A DNA stretch of 53,680 nt from an uncultured Flavobacteriaceae bacterium. Lineage in GTDB: Bacteria > Bacteroidota > Bacteroidia > Flavobacteriales > Flavobacteriaceae. The notes beneath the pieces were generated by a model that was not told the DNA's origin, did no database searches, and saw nothing but the letters and a program-made list of their open reading frames with translations. The stretch is from positions 1 to 53,680 of the forward strand of contig CAJWLL010000011.1 of NCBI GenBank assembly GCA_913043275.1, in the 5' to 3' direction. A program made the position numbers and the translations under genes. Within the stretch, counting starts at the first letter, position 1. Each line of letters opens with the position of its first letter. Shown here one piece after another: positions 35,474-45,301 of this stretch.

Positions 35474-38400
35474 ATGAAGCGCAGTTTACAAATTGCAATT
35501 ACTTTCACCCTTGTATTATTTGGGCTGCTTCTAATTCCTCTGAATGGCAATATAGAAAACACTTTTGTGTTTTTTATTGGAAGGTTTCACCCCATCATTC
35601 TCCATTTACCCATTGGTGCTTTGGTAGTCCTTTTTTTAATGGAAATCATCAACAGGCTCCGCCCGGAACTAAATTTAGATGCAGCCTGTAATATTTTGCT
35701 ATGGTTTTCTGTAGTGAGCATCATTCCAACCATCATTTTAGGTTTTCTTTTGGCATCAAGTGGCAGTTATGAAGATGAATTGTTGAATTTTCACAAATGG
35801 CTGGGTTGGTTTACGGCTTTAATTTGTATTTGGCTTTTAGTATTACGGCAAAAAAAAACTTCTACCCATCCCAATAGTATATCCCGCTTTTATTACCTTT
35901 TTTTATCCTCAAATGTAGTAATGCTTTCATTAGCTGGTCATTATGGTGGCCATCTAACCCACGGGGAAGACTATTTAACTAGATACATGCCTACTGGCAT
36001 GAAAACTTTATTGGATATTGACAATACTGAGGATGAGTATTTAGTCATCAATACTCCGGCTGATTCTACCTCAAAAGAGGCATTGTATTTTAAAAATAAC
36101 ATCAGACCAATTTTAGAAACCTATTGCTTTGAATGTCATGGCGAAGAAAAACAAAAGGGGGATATGCGATTAGACACTTTGCATTGGAATATGATCAATG
36201 GCCTTGATGCAGAAAGATGGCACTCCGCTCTGAATGTAATTAATTTGGGGGAAATGCCGCCAAAAAAAAAGAAACAATTAAAAGATCAAGAACGACGTGT
36301 CTTAGTAAATTGGATGTCAGAAAACCTTGAAAAAGCTGTCTTAGCCAATCGAATTGACAGCAGAAATGTAATGCGTCGATTGACAAAAGATCAGTATACA
36401 AACAGCTTAAAGGATTTACTTGGTATTAGCGTAAATTTTGGGGATGTACTTCCAGATGATGGAAAATCGAAAATGGGATTTAGCAACAATGGAAATATCC
36501 TTCAAACCTCAGCACTTCATATAGATTATTATCAAAAAATAGCGAGAGAGGCCCTTGATAAATCTATCGTCTTTGGAAATAAACCTAAATCTAAAAGATA
36601 TAAGGTATTAATAGGAAAAGACATTGGAGATGGAATTTCTGCAGCTGAATTTAGGGGTTATCAAACTGCACCAGTTAACAATAAAGATTTAGTAGTAGAA
36701 ATCTTGGATAACGACGGAAAACCAATACAAAATTTAAATCAATCAGTATATGACTCCTTAAGTCTTGTGAAGAGCAAAATAGGGATTGGAATGAGAGGTT
36801 CTGCAGCCAACCGCTATAACATTGTGAAAGAAGGTCTGGTTTTAAATTCAGCATTACCAGCCAAGGAGGTAACTCCAAAGTCCTGGCAAGGGCCCTCTCC
36901 AAACCTAAAATTATTAATTAGGCAAGATTTTCCTAGAACTGGAGATTTTGCATTTAGGGTAGAAGCATCTAAAGGTTATAATTCCACTTCCATTGAACGA
37001 CTTATTGATTTAAGGGAAAATAAGCCAGCAAAAGAGTCAAATAGATCATTTTTTGTTGTTGCTAAAGACATTAAGAGAAACAAAGGTTTTGTGTTAATGA
37101 AAAATCGTTGGTTAATGCCTAAAGAAGTTGCTAGCTATGTTAATGCTAAATTTGAATATGAAGTACCTAAATCTGGTATATATCAGGTTGATTTGATTCA
37201 CCCATATGTTAAAAATGATGCAACACCCTCATTTAGAATTGATCTTTTCGATTGGAACGGTGAGGGGATAGTTAGTAGACATTTGAATTTAAATAAAAAT
37301 TTAAGTGAAAATGAAAAAATTGTCACTCCTGTTACCTTAGTATATCTTTCAAAGGGAGTCCATAAAGGCAGTATTGGTGGTAAGTTTTTTGTTGGATTCA
37401 GTCATCTAGTTTTCACACCTCTTCCAGAGGATCATCCACTACCCAAAATCCTTGAAGAAGAGGCAAAAAAAGACAATTCTAAATACGCCTCAACAAATCC
37501 ATCAATACAGGTCTTTGCTGGTTCAAGAACAGACGATGGGATGGATTATAAAACCTTTGCTTTACCTTTTGAAGTTACCGCTCCGATGGAAAAACCTCAA
37601 ACTTTTGAATTTACAGGCAGACTAGAAAACTTACCCATTCCATTAGGCAGTGATGATGTAAGTGGAGAACTGGCCAATATACTGACGGTTGGATTATGGA
37701 ATAATCACCTTGTAAAAGAAAACAGTCTCAAGGGTCCCCCTCTATTAATTAAATCAGTGGAATTCGAGGCCCCCTATTTTCCTATTTGGCCACCAAAAAA
37801 TCATAAAAGTATATTTTTCGATTCCCCTAACAAAGCAAATACAGAAACATATGCCCGGGAAGTCATCAGCAAATTTATGCAACGTGCTTTTAGACGTCCA
37901 CTCCAAAGTGGAGAATTAAATCGATATATGGATTTTTGGAGAAATCTTAAAGATGATTTTGAATGTTTTGAAAATGGTATAAAAGAGGTCTTGATTGCCG
38001 TTCTTTGTTCTCCAAATTTTATTTATATAGCAACACCTGAAACTCCTGAATCAAATGAAATGGATGACGAGTTTTATCTAGCCTCTAAATTATCCTATTT
38101 TTTATGGAATTCGCCTCCAGATGAAATCCTAATTAATTTAGCCCTCGAAGATGATTTACATGATAATCTGTCTGAACAAGTGGAAAGAATGATCAACAGT
38201 CCTAAAATTAGCAATATGGTGAATTCTTTTGCTTTTGAATGGTTGCGTTTAGATCGGCACAAAAGTATGGATGTCAATGTGGAAGTATATAAAGATTTTA
38301 CTCGTTTTATAAAAGAAGATATGTTTAATGAAACCTATCAGTTTTTTGAGTATCTATTAAAGAATAATTTAAACATAATGAACTTTATTGATTCAGATTT

Positions 38401-39100
38401 CGCTATGCTCAATCAAAATCTTGCAGAATTTTATGGTATAGAAGGTGTAAAAGGAAATGAATTTAGACCGGTAAACCTCCCAGAAAGTAAACGAAGAGGA
38501 GGCTTATTATCCCAAGGATCATTTTTGAGTGGTCATTCCGATGGTATTCAAGCACATCCAATAAAACGCGCTGTATGGTTAAAAGAAAAAATTCTGGGAG
38601 ACCATCCCCCTCCCCCCCCTCCCAATGTGCCAGAATTAGATCCTGAAACACCTGGTTTTGAAAATCTCACATTAAAAGAACAACTGTTTTTACATAGAAA
38701 TAAGGTTTCCTGCATGGATTGTCATCAAAAAATTGATCCTTTTGGAGTTGTGTTCGAAAATTACGACGCCGTAGGCAGATTTCAATTGACTGCAAAAGAA
38801 AAACCAATTGATTCCAGATCTAAGTTGCCAGATGGGGTTGAAGTTCAAGGAATAGAAGGGATTAAAGAATATATTTTAGAATTAAAAAAAGATGATTTTA
38901 CCAGATCATTGGTGGAAAACCTCTTCGCTTATGCTATTGGTCGTGATGTAAGTTTTGCTGATGAAAAAGAAATTAATAATATTGTAAAAGAAGTAATAGA
39001 TGACGACTATCGTTTTAGAACAGTTATTGATCAAATCGTTTTGAGTCCATCTTTTTACAAAAAGGAACAAAGTTGGTTTAACAAAATAGCTGGAAGATGA
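35474..39100 (+). CDS. Membrane-anchored c-type cytochrome with DUF1587/1592/1595/1588/1585 (PSD) domains
   Basis: This 1208-residue protein begins with about five membrane helices (1-160, DUF2231-like, with HPIILHLPIGALVVLF). A planctomycete-type cytochrome c segment follows with haem motif CFECH (Cys218, Cys221, His222) and EMPPKKKK. Then come DUF1587 (from about 297, RRLTKDQYTNSLKDLLG), DUF1595 (FMQRAFRRPL, about 800), DUF1592 (LSYFLWNSPPDE, about 870), DUF1588 (GDHPPPPPPNVPELD, about 1041) and DUF1585 (FAYAIGRDVSF, about 1150). A second haem site CMDCH (1080-1084) lies in the DUF1588 part. Function is unproved; it is usually encoded next to DUF1552 or sulfatase genes. Start of the next gene overlaps its stop (ATGA). 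Confidence 0.88.
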   Translation: MKRSLQIAITFTLVLFGLLLIPLNGNIENTFVFFIGRFHPIILHLPIGALVVLFLMEIINRLRPELNLDAACNILLWFSVVSIIPTIILGFLLASSGSYEDELLNFHKWLGWFTALICIWLLVLRQKKTSTHPNSISRFYYLFLSSNVVMLSLAGHYGGHLTHGEDYLTRYMPTGMKTLLDIDNTEDEYLVINTPADSTSKEALYFKNNIRPILETYCFECHGEEKQKGDMRLDTLHWNMINGLDAERWHSALNVINLGEMPPKKKKQLKDQERRVLVNWMSENLEKAVLANRIDSRNVMRRLTKDQYTNSLKDLLGISVNFGDVLPDDGKSKMGFSNNGNILQTSALHIDYYQKIAREALDKSIVFGNKPKSKRYKVLIGKDIGDGISAAEFRGYQTAPVNNKDLVVEILDNDGKPIQNLNQSVYDSLSLVKSKIGIGMRGSAANRYNIVKEGLVLNSALPAKEVTPKSWQGPSPNLKLLIRQDFPRTGDFAFRVEASKGYNSTSIERLIDLRENKPAKESNRSFFVVAKDIKRNKGFVLMKNRWLMPKEVASYVNAKFEYEVPKSGIYQVDLIHPYVKNDATPSFRIDLFDWNGEGIVSRHLNLNKNLSENEKIVTPVTLVYLSKGVHKGSIGGKFFVGFSHLVFTPLPEDHPLPKILEEEAKKDNSKYASTNPSIQVFAGSRTDDGMDYKTFALPFEVTAPMEKPQTFEFTGRLENLPIPLGSDDVSGELANILTVGLWNNHLVKENSLKGPPLLIKSVEFEAPYFPIWPPKNHKSIFFDSPNKANTETYAREVISKFMQRAFRRPLQSGELNRYMDFWRNLKDDFECFENGIKEVLIAVLCSPNFIYIATPETPESNEMDDEFYLASKLSYFLWNSPPDEILINLALEDDLHDNLSEQVERMINSPKISNMVNSFAFEWLRLDRHKSMDVNVEVYKDFTRFIKEDMFNETYQFFEYLLKNNLNIMNFIDSDFAMLNQNLAEFYGIEGVKGNEFRPVNLPESKRRGGLLSQGSFLSGHSDGIQAHPIKRAVWLKEKILGDHPPPPPPNVPELDPETPGFENLTLKEQLFLHRNKVSCMDCHQKIDPFGVVFENYDAVGRFQLTAKEKPIDSRSKLPDGVEVQGIEGIKEYILELKKDDFTRSLVENLFAYAIGRDVSFADEKEINNIVKEVIDDDYRFRTVIDQIVLSPSFYKKEQSWFNKIAGR

Positions 39101-40443
39101 GTAAAAAGCCTTGGCATTTAGATCGTCGTACTTTTCTCAGGGGATTAGGAGTCACTTGTATGCTACCCTATTTTGAAGGTATGGCCATGACAAGCTTTTC
39201 AAAACTTGCAGAGCCGATTACCCCCAAGCGTCTATGTTTCCTCTACTTTCCCAATGGAGTTGGGCTGCCCCCTGAAGAAAGTCCTTACTACAAAGATTGG
39301 AGTTGGTTTCCCAAAATTCAGGGTACACAATATAGTTTAACAAAATCTTTGTCTCCATTGTCCGCACACAGGGGTGATATGTCAATAATGGGTGGCTTAA
39401 GCCACCCCTATAGTCGGAACGTCCTTGGTCATATGGCGGGTGATTCTTTTCTTACCGGTGGTGATTTACGTGGTGAGTATAAAAATAGTATATCTGTAGA
39501 TCAGGTTGCGGCAGAACAATTGAGTAAACACACACGCTTCCCTTCACTAATTTTATCTACTGATGGTGGTGTCGGCTACAAATCAAGAACATCAACACTC
39601 TCGTTTAATTCCTCAGGAAAACCAATGCCTTCAGAACACCTTCAACGTGAAATTTTTGAACGTTATTTCTCCCCCAATGGAGGAAATACTTCATCAGAAA
39701 GAAGAAAAAGTATTCACCAAGGTAAAAAGATAGTAGATCTAGTTTTAGAGGACAGTAAAAACCTTAAAAACCGCTTAGGATCTAATGATAAAGCAAAATT
39801 GGATGAGTATCTAACATCTCTTAACCAAGTTGAAAAACAGCTCAACAGAAATGAAAAATGGTTAGATGTGCCTATGAAAGAATTCGATTCTAGTTTGATC
39901 AATCTTGACGTTGATCCTACAGCCACTCCTGAAGACTATGTCCGCTCAATGATTGATATCATGGTACTCGGATTTCAAACAGATGCCACTAGAGTCATCT
40001 CTTATATGATGGCACGTGAGGATGGAATGGGTTTTGGAGATAATTTTCCAAAAATCGCACTTGGTTTACAAGGACATCATACCATTTCACATGATAGACA
40101 TACTGGACATTGGGAAGAGTGGGGACGACTGGACCAATGGTATGCTAAACAATTTGCCTATTTTATAGATAAAATGAAAAGAACGAAAGACGTTCATGGT
40201 TCTTTACTAGACAATACTTTAATTCTATACGGAAGTTCCCAGAGTACTAACCATAATGCAAGAAATTGTCCACTTATTCTAGCAGGAGGATCGAATATGG
40301 GAGTTAATCATGGGTCTTACACGAAGTTTGATGAAAAAAAGGAAAGATTATCTAACCTATTTGTCAATATTCTTAACAAGTTGGATATTGAAACAGAAAG
40401 TTTTTCAGACAGCACTGGAAAGCTATCAACTTCTATCATATAA
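39097..40443 (+). CDS. DUF1552 family Tat-exported protein
   Basis: This 448-residue protein has a classic twin-arginine signal (DRRTFLRGLGVTCMLPYFEG). The body contains LCFLYFPNGVGLPP, DSFLTGGDLRGEYKNSISVDQVAAEQ, and in the C-terminal half MMAREDGMGFG, GLQGHHTISHD and LILYGSSQSTNHNARN, all typical of DUF1552, a relative of the alkaline-phosphatase-like DUF1501 proteins. Its start overlaps the stop of the PSD-domain cytochrome, so the two are made together and probably act as one periplasmic redox pair. The substrate is unknown. The gene converges with a truncated HAD gene. Confidence 0.88.
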   Translation: MSKKPWHLDRRTFLRGLGVTCMLPYFEGMAMTSFSKLAEPITPKRLCFLYFPNGVGLPPEESPYYKDWSWFPKIQGTQYSLTKSLSPLSAHRGDMSIMGGLSHPYSRNVLGHMAGDSFLTGGDLRGEYKNSISVDQVAAEQLSKHTRFPSLILSTDGGVGYKSRTSTLSFNSSGKPMPSEHLQREIFERYFSPNGGNTSSERRKSIHQGKKIVDLVLEDSKNLKNRLGSNDKAKLDEYLTSLNQVEKQLNRNEKWLDVPMKEFDSSLINLDVDPTATPEDYVRSMIDIMVLGFQTDATRVISYMMAREDGMGFGDNFPKIALGLQGHHTISHDRHTGHWEEWGRLDQWYAKQFAYFIDKMKRTKDVHGSLLDNTLILYGSSQSTNHNARNCPLILAGGSNMGVNHGSYTKFDEKKERLSNLFVNILNKLDIETESFSDSTGKLSTSII

Positions 40444-40483
40444 AAAAATATAACAATTTTATTAGAAGCTTATTATATACTAA

Positions 40484-40747
40484 TTATTGGTTAAGGAGTT
40501 TGTTTAATTCCTCAAAATTGTCAAGAAAAACGTCATCTTCGAAATCATTTGGAATATCAGTCTTAGCGTTTACACTTAAGCATTCAACAATACTATTGAA
40601 TGATTTTCCAGTAAACTCATTAAAAGCCTTTTCATAACTAATAGTTAAACTGATTTTTTTTGCCATTTCTACCCACACCCTTGCACCTATGAATTCGCTA
40701 TCTACCAAAACCCCATCACAGTCAAAAATCACGCATTTGTACTTCAT
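40484..40747 (-). pseudogene. Truncated HAD-superfamily phosphatase
   Basis: The 87-residue frame starts with a perfect HAD motif I, KCVIFDCDGVLVDSE, and the first cap helices. It ends after about 87 residues, whereas phosphoglucomutase/phosphatase-type HADs of this group have 210-230. Motifs II, III and IV are absent. There is no room for them: only 40 bases separate its stop from the end of the convergent DUF1552 gene, so this is not a simple frameshift. The start overlaps the symporter stop (TAATG), so the original gene was the last of the iol operon. I read it as a remnant left by a deletion or an insertion of the sulfatase-PSD-DUF1552 block. Confidence 0.7.
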
Positions 40748-42324
40748 TAATTTTGCCCCAACATTATGTAGATTAAAATAGTGACCAAACTAAGGGCAAT
40801 GGACATATGTTTGGTGTATTTCCATTCACTTAGGTCGACGATTTGTAAATTCTCTATTTTGAATTCTTTACTGATTGGATAAAAATAGGAAATCAAAAAC
40901 ATTACAAAAATGTTGATTAAAAACTCAATTCCCCAGATGTGAATAAAATGAATATCCGTCTTTAAAATAAATGTAGTTGTTATATAAAAAGCCAATCCGA
41001 TTATTAAAGCTGTTTTGGCCCCCGTTGCTGAAACTCGCTTTAAAAAAAATCCAGCTAAAATAATAGAAGCAATTGGGATAAAGAAAATACCATTTAATTG
41101 CTGTAGCATTTGATACAAGCCATCTGGAGCGTTGGCCACCATTGGAGCAACAAGAATAGCAAATACGGCCAAAACAGTTGAGGCCAACTTTCCAACCCTG
41201 ACCAATTTTTGATCTGAGCTATTGACTCCGATATGTCGTTTGTAAATATCAATACTAAAAATTGTAGCAGCACTATTTAGAACACTATTAAAAGTGCTTA
41301 AAACAGCCCCCATAACAACCGCAGCAAATAAACCAACCAAACCAGCCGGTAAAACTTTTTTTATCAATTCAGGATAGATCATATCTTGATTATCGTACAA
41401 ACTGTCTCCATAATAGTAAAAACCGATAACACCAGGCAAAATAATGATTATTGGAACCAATATTTTCAAAACGCCTGTAAACAAAAGACCTTTTTGTGCT
41501 TCAACGAGGTTTTTGGCTCCTAGTGCTCTTTGAATAATGGTCTGATTCATACTCCAGAAATATAACTGATTGATTATTAATCCCGTAAACAAAACCTCAA
41601 AAGGCATCACCGAGTCTTTGGCTCCGATGACGTTAAATTTTTCAGGACTATTTTCAAAAACTTTGACTAAACCTGTCAGGGGATTTCCATCACCTATGCT
41701 TGCTAAAGCAATAAACGGGATAGCCAATCCTCCAATCAAAAGTCCATATCCATTTATTGTATCTGATATAGCAACAGCCTTAAGACCTCCAAAAATGGCA
41801 TAAATAGATCCAATAATACCAATCCCAACTACTGTAAGCCAAATACCCTCACTCCTACTGATTCGAAAGACTTCGGATATATTGAATATACTCTCCAAAT
41901 TGATTGCACCCGTATAGAGTACTATCGGAAGTAGAGTAACCACAAAGGAAATCATTAGAAAAAGAGCAACCAGAGTTCTTGTTGTATTATCAAATCTCTT
42001 TTCTAAAAATTGGGGGATAGTAGTAAGCCCCATCTTTAAATACATAGGAACAAAAAAGATAGCTGCTGCTACCAATGCTAGTGCGGAAGTAACCTCCCAC
42101 CCTATGATGACAAAACCATTCTTATAAGAAGATCCATTCATTCCTATCAGATGCTCTGTTGAAATATTGGTCAATAAAATAGAACCCGCAATTACTACTC
42201 CGGTCAAACTTCTTCCTCCCAAAAAATAACCATCTAGTGAATCGAGTTTTTCTTTTCTGAGTTTAGCCCATGAATAAATAGCAACAAATGCAATAAAGGC
42301 TATAAAAGTTAAAAAGGTTAACAT
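40747..42324 (-). CDS. Sodium/solute symporter (SSS/SLC5 family), probable inositol uptake
   Basis: This 525-residue protein has about 13-14 hydrophobic helices. SSS family signs are DGYFLGGRSLTG, LLTNISTEHLIGMNG, the glycine-rich GSIYAIFGGLKAVAISDTING and the late FAAVVMGAVLSTFNSVLNSAA (in parts) with the sodium-site serines. The family includes SGLT/SMIT-type sodium-coupled sugar and inositol carriers. Assignment to inositol rests on position: it follows iolD by 17 bases in the iol operon and no other transporter is in the cluster. Confidence 0.85.
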   Translation of the reverse strand: MLTFLTFIAFIAFVAIYSWAKLRKEKLDSLDGYFLGGRSLTGVVIAGSILLTNISTEHLIGMNGSSYKNGFVIIGWEVTSALALVAAAIFFVPMYLKMGLTTIPQFLEKRFDNTTRTLVALFLMISFVVTLLPIVLYTGAINLESIFNISEVFRISRSEGIWLTVVGIGIIGSIYAIFGGLKAVAISDTINGYGLLIGGLAIPFIALASIGDGNPLTGLVKVFENSPEKFNVIGAKDSVMPFEVLFTGLIINQLYFWSMNQTIIQRALGAKNLVEAQKGLLFTGVLKILVPIIIILPGVIGFYYYGDSLYDNQDMIYPELIKKVLPAGLVGLFAAVVMGAVLSTFNSVLNSAATIFSIDIYKRHIGVNSSDQKLVRVGKLASTVLAVFAILVAPMVANAPDGLYQMLQQLNGIFFIPIASIILAGFFLKRVSATGAKTALIIGLAFYITTTFILKTDIHFIHIWGIEFLINIFVMFLISYFYPISKEFKIENLQIVDLSEWKYTKHMSIALSLVTILIYIMLGQN

Positions 42325-42341
42325 ATTTAGTTTTTATGGAT

Positions 42342-44219
42342 TTAGTTATGAAATCTTTGTTTTTTCTTGTTTTTCAAGCTTTCCTTTTTGGCTTCATCCA
42401 CAGTTTTCATCTCTGAAACTTCAGCAACAGGAACCTCCCACCATCCGTAACCATCGATCTCCTGATAACGGTCACAAGTCGTATAAATAACGGTTGTTTT
42501 ATCAATACTTTTGGCTTCTTTAAGGGCGTTGGTTAGGCTAACATAATTAGAGCACTCAATAACGTGTGCGCCTAAACTTCTGGCATTTTCTGCGAAATTA
42601 ATAGGTAAAGTAGCGTTACTTGTAGTTTCATCACCATCAATTCTTTGGGAAATTTGGTTCCTAAAAAGATATCGTGTTCCAAAACCTTCACTTCCCAAGC
42701 TTCTCGATAGTGAGCCGATACTTTTATATCCATCGTTATCAATCAAAACAATGGTAAGCTTAAAGCCCTCTTGGATAGAAGTTACTATTTCTTGAGAAAG
42801 CATCAAGTAGCTTCCATCGCCTACCAAAACATATATTTCACGACTTGGATCAGCCATTTTAGCGCCTAAACCACCTGCAATTTCGTAGCCCATACAGGAG
42901 AATCCGTACTCCAAATGAAAACTTTTATTGCTTTTTGTCCTCCAAAGTTTGTGGAGATCACCTGGTAAGCTTCCCGCTGCGCTCAATACCACATCATTGT
43001 CATCGACAAAATTATTTACTGCACCAATTATTTCTCCTTGACTCATTAGTTTGTTGTGGCGATAATTATAGATTTCTGAAACTTTTTCCTCCCATGAATG
43101 GTTGTAATCGGCAGCGCGTTTCTGATAATCCTCAGACACTTGATGGTCTTCCAAAAGATCAACCAATTCTTCCAATACAGCCTTGGCATCACCTTGTAAC
43201 ATCAAACCGCCATGCTTTGCGGCATCAAATTCAGTAATATTGATGTTCACAAATTTGACATTAGGATTCTGAAATGCTGTTTTGGAGGCAGTCGTAAAAT
43301 CACTGTATCTGGTTCCTAATCCAATAACCAGGTCTGCACCTTCTGAGATTTGATTCGCTCCTGGTGTGCCTGTTGCTCCAACAGCTCCCAGTTGGTGGGG
43401 ATCATCGAAGCGCAAAGCTCCTTTGCCTGCAAAGGTTTCCGCAATGGGAATATGAGTTTGGTGAACGAGTTTCTTGAGTGTTTCCAAAGCTCCACTATAG
43501 TGAACACCCCCACCTGCAATAAGGAGAGGCTGCTCACTTTCTTTGATCATTTCAACTGCGCGTTCTAGTTGATCCAGATCGGGCCTAGGTCTTGCAATAC
43601 ACCAAGTTTTCTTTTCAAAAAAACCTAGGGGATAATCATAAGCTTCTGCCTGAACATCTTGAGGTATGGCAAGGGTTACAGTTCCCGTTTCGGATGGAGA
43701 AGTAAGAACTCTCATCACCTCAGGAAGAGCAAATAGAATTTGTTCTGGCCTATTGATACGATCCCAATATTTTGAAATGGGTTTAAAACAATCATTCACC
43801 GAGACATCTTGGGAACTTGAAGACTCTAATTGCTGCAAAACGGGAGCAACATTTCTTTTTGCAAAAATATCTCCGGGAATCAACAAGACCGGTAATCGAT
43901 TAATTGTAGCTCCAGCAGCGGCGGTAATCATATTGGTAGCACCAGGGCCAATAGAGGTCGTACAAATGAACGTACTCAATCTGTTTTTCATTTTTGCATA
44001 GGCTGCAGCAGTATGAACCATGGATTGTTCATTTCGACACTGATAATATTTCAAATCATTTTGCTGCTGTATGGCTTGGCCCATTCCCGCAACATTGCCG
44101 TGGCCAAGGATTCCAAAACAACCCGCAAAGAATTTATTTTCAATGCCATCACGTTGCACATATTGTTGGTTAAGGTATTTAATCACAGCTTGGGCTACTG
44201 TCAATCTGATTGATTTCAT
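42342..44219 (-). CDS. iolD: 3D-(3,5/4)-trihydroxycyclohexane-1,2-dione acylhydrolase
   Basis: This ThDP-dependent enzyme of 625 residues opens the cyclitol ring of 3D-trihydroxycyclohexane-1,2-dione, giving 5-deoxy-glucuronate. It has the N-terminal AGCFGILGHGNVAGMGQAI typical of IolD, the middle LIAGGGVHYSGA, and the ThDP/Mg motif LVGDGSYLMLSQEIVTS ending with LIDNDGYKS. Length and architecture match IolD. It lies 64 bases after iolG and before the symporter in the minus-strand operon. Confidence 0.95.
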   Translation of the reverse strand: MKSIRLTVAQAVIKYLNQQYVQRDGIENKFFAGCFGILGHGNVAGMGQAIQQQNDLKYYQCRNEQSMVHTAAAYAKMKNRLSTFICTTSIGPGATNMITAAAGATINRLPVLLIPGDIFAKRNVAPVLQQLESSSSQDVSVNDCFKPISKYWDRINRPEQILFALPEVMRVLTSPSETGTVTLAIPQDVQAEAYDYPLGFFEKKTWCIARPRPDLDQLERAVEMIKESEQPLLIAGGGVHYSGALETLKKLVHQTHIPIAETFAGKGALRFDDPHQLGAVGATGTPGANQISEGADLVIGLGTRYSDFTTASKTAFQNPNVKFVNINITEFDAAKHGGLMLQGDAKAVLEELVDLLEDHQVSEDYQKRAADYNHSWEEKVSEIYNYRHNKLMSQGEIIGAVNNFVDDNDVVLSAAGSLPGDLHKLWRTKSNKSFHLEYGFSCMGYEIAGGLGAKMADPSREIYVLVGDGSYLMLSQEIVTSIQEGFKLTIVLIDNDGYKSIGSLSRSLGSEGFGTRYLFRNQISQRIDGDETTSNATLPINFAENARSLGAHVIECSNYVSLTNALKEAKSIDKTTVIYTTCDRYQEIDGYGWWEVPVAEVSEMKTVDEAKKESLKNKKKQRFHN

Positions 44220-44283
44220 TATTTATCTTTTTTATTAATCCATCGTTTTAAATACTTGCTTCATTGATAATCATACTATTTTC

Positions 44284-45297
44284 CTAGTTTTGGTAAATTT
44301 CAGAAACTTTAACAGGTCTATTTTCTTTTATTGATTTAATGGCCGCCAAACCTATAATCAACGATTGCAATCCATCATTTCCATCTACAGGTAAATCGGT
44401 TTTGTTGATTAAGGCGTGAACAAAATCTCTTATTTCTATTTTATAAGCATCTGCATATCTTTCAAGAAAAAAGTAAAGTGGCAGTGACCTGTGACTACCC
44501 TTACTATTGAAAAGCTGGTGTGTATTGTGGAGATTATTCTCTGCCTTTACCATGCCTTTGGATCCAAAGACTTCTACCCTTTGATCGTAGCCGTATGCAG
44601 CCTCTCTACTGTTATCAATTATGGCCATTGTTCCGTCTTCATAGGTAAGAGTTATTACTGCGGAATCTATGTCACCTACCCGAGAAAATTCAGGGTTAAT
44701 TAGGGCTGCCCCCTTTGCATAAACCTCCACAATTTCTTTATCGACAATAAATCTTGCCATATCAAAATCATGAATACTCATGTCTAAAAACAATCCACCC
44801 GACTTTACGACATAACTGATGGGGGGAGCTTGTGGATCACGACTTGTTATTTTTACCAAATGATGTTTTCCGATAGCACCTTCACCCACCAATCTTTTCA
44901 CTTTTAAAAACTCCTTGTCAAATCGACGATTAAAGCCAAGCATAAGCTTTATACCTTTTGACGATACAAGTTTTAAAACATCTAAGACCCGTCTTAAATT
45001 TAAATCCAATGGTTTTTCGCAAAAGACCGCTTTTCCAGCATGAGCGGCAATTTCAACATAATCAGCATGGGTATCAGTGGGAGAAGAGATAACAACAGCA
45101 TCAATGGATGAATCTTTGATCATTTGTTCATAAGAGCTGAATACATTTTCAATCCCTTTTTGTATGGCAAACTCCCGACCTTCGGAATAGGGATCCATAA
45201 CTGCAACTACCTCAACTTCATCCATTATAAGAAGATTTTCCAGATGTATTTTTCCAATTCTACCTATTCCTGCAAGAGCAAACTTCTTTTTTTCCAT
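44284..45297 (-). CDS. iolG: myo-Inositol 2-dehydrogenase
   Basis: This Gfo/Idh/MocA enzyme of 337 residues oxidises myo-inositol to 2-keto-myo-inositol (scyllo-inosose) with NAD+. It starts KKFALAGIGRIGKIHLENL and has EKPLDLNL, the catalytic region SGGLFLDMSIHDFDMARFI and the late RDFVHALINKTDLPVDGNDG, all as in IolG. There is no signal peptide, unlike the other Gfo/Idh gene in the window. It follows iolE by 4 bases, inside the iol operon, which supports the inositol assignment. Confidence 0.9.
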   Translation of the reverse strand: MEKKKFALAGIGRIGKIHLENLLIMDEVEVVAVMDPYSEGREFAIQKGIENVFSSYEQMIKDSSIDAVVISSPTDTHADYVEIAAHAGKAVFCEKPLDLNLRRVLDVLKLVSSKGIKLMLGFNRRFDKEFLKVKRLVGEGAIGKHHLVKITSRDPQAPPISYVVKSGGLFLDMSIHDFDMARFIVDKEIVEVYAKGAALINPEFSRVGDIDSAVITLTYEDGTMAIIDNSREAAYGYDQRVEVFGSKGMVKAENNLHNTHQLFNSKGSHRSLPLYFFLERYADAYKIEIRDFVHALINKTDLPVDGNDGLQSLIIGLAAIKSIKENRPVKVSEIYQN

Positions 45298-45301
45298 TTT
45301 T

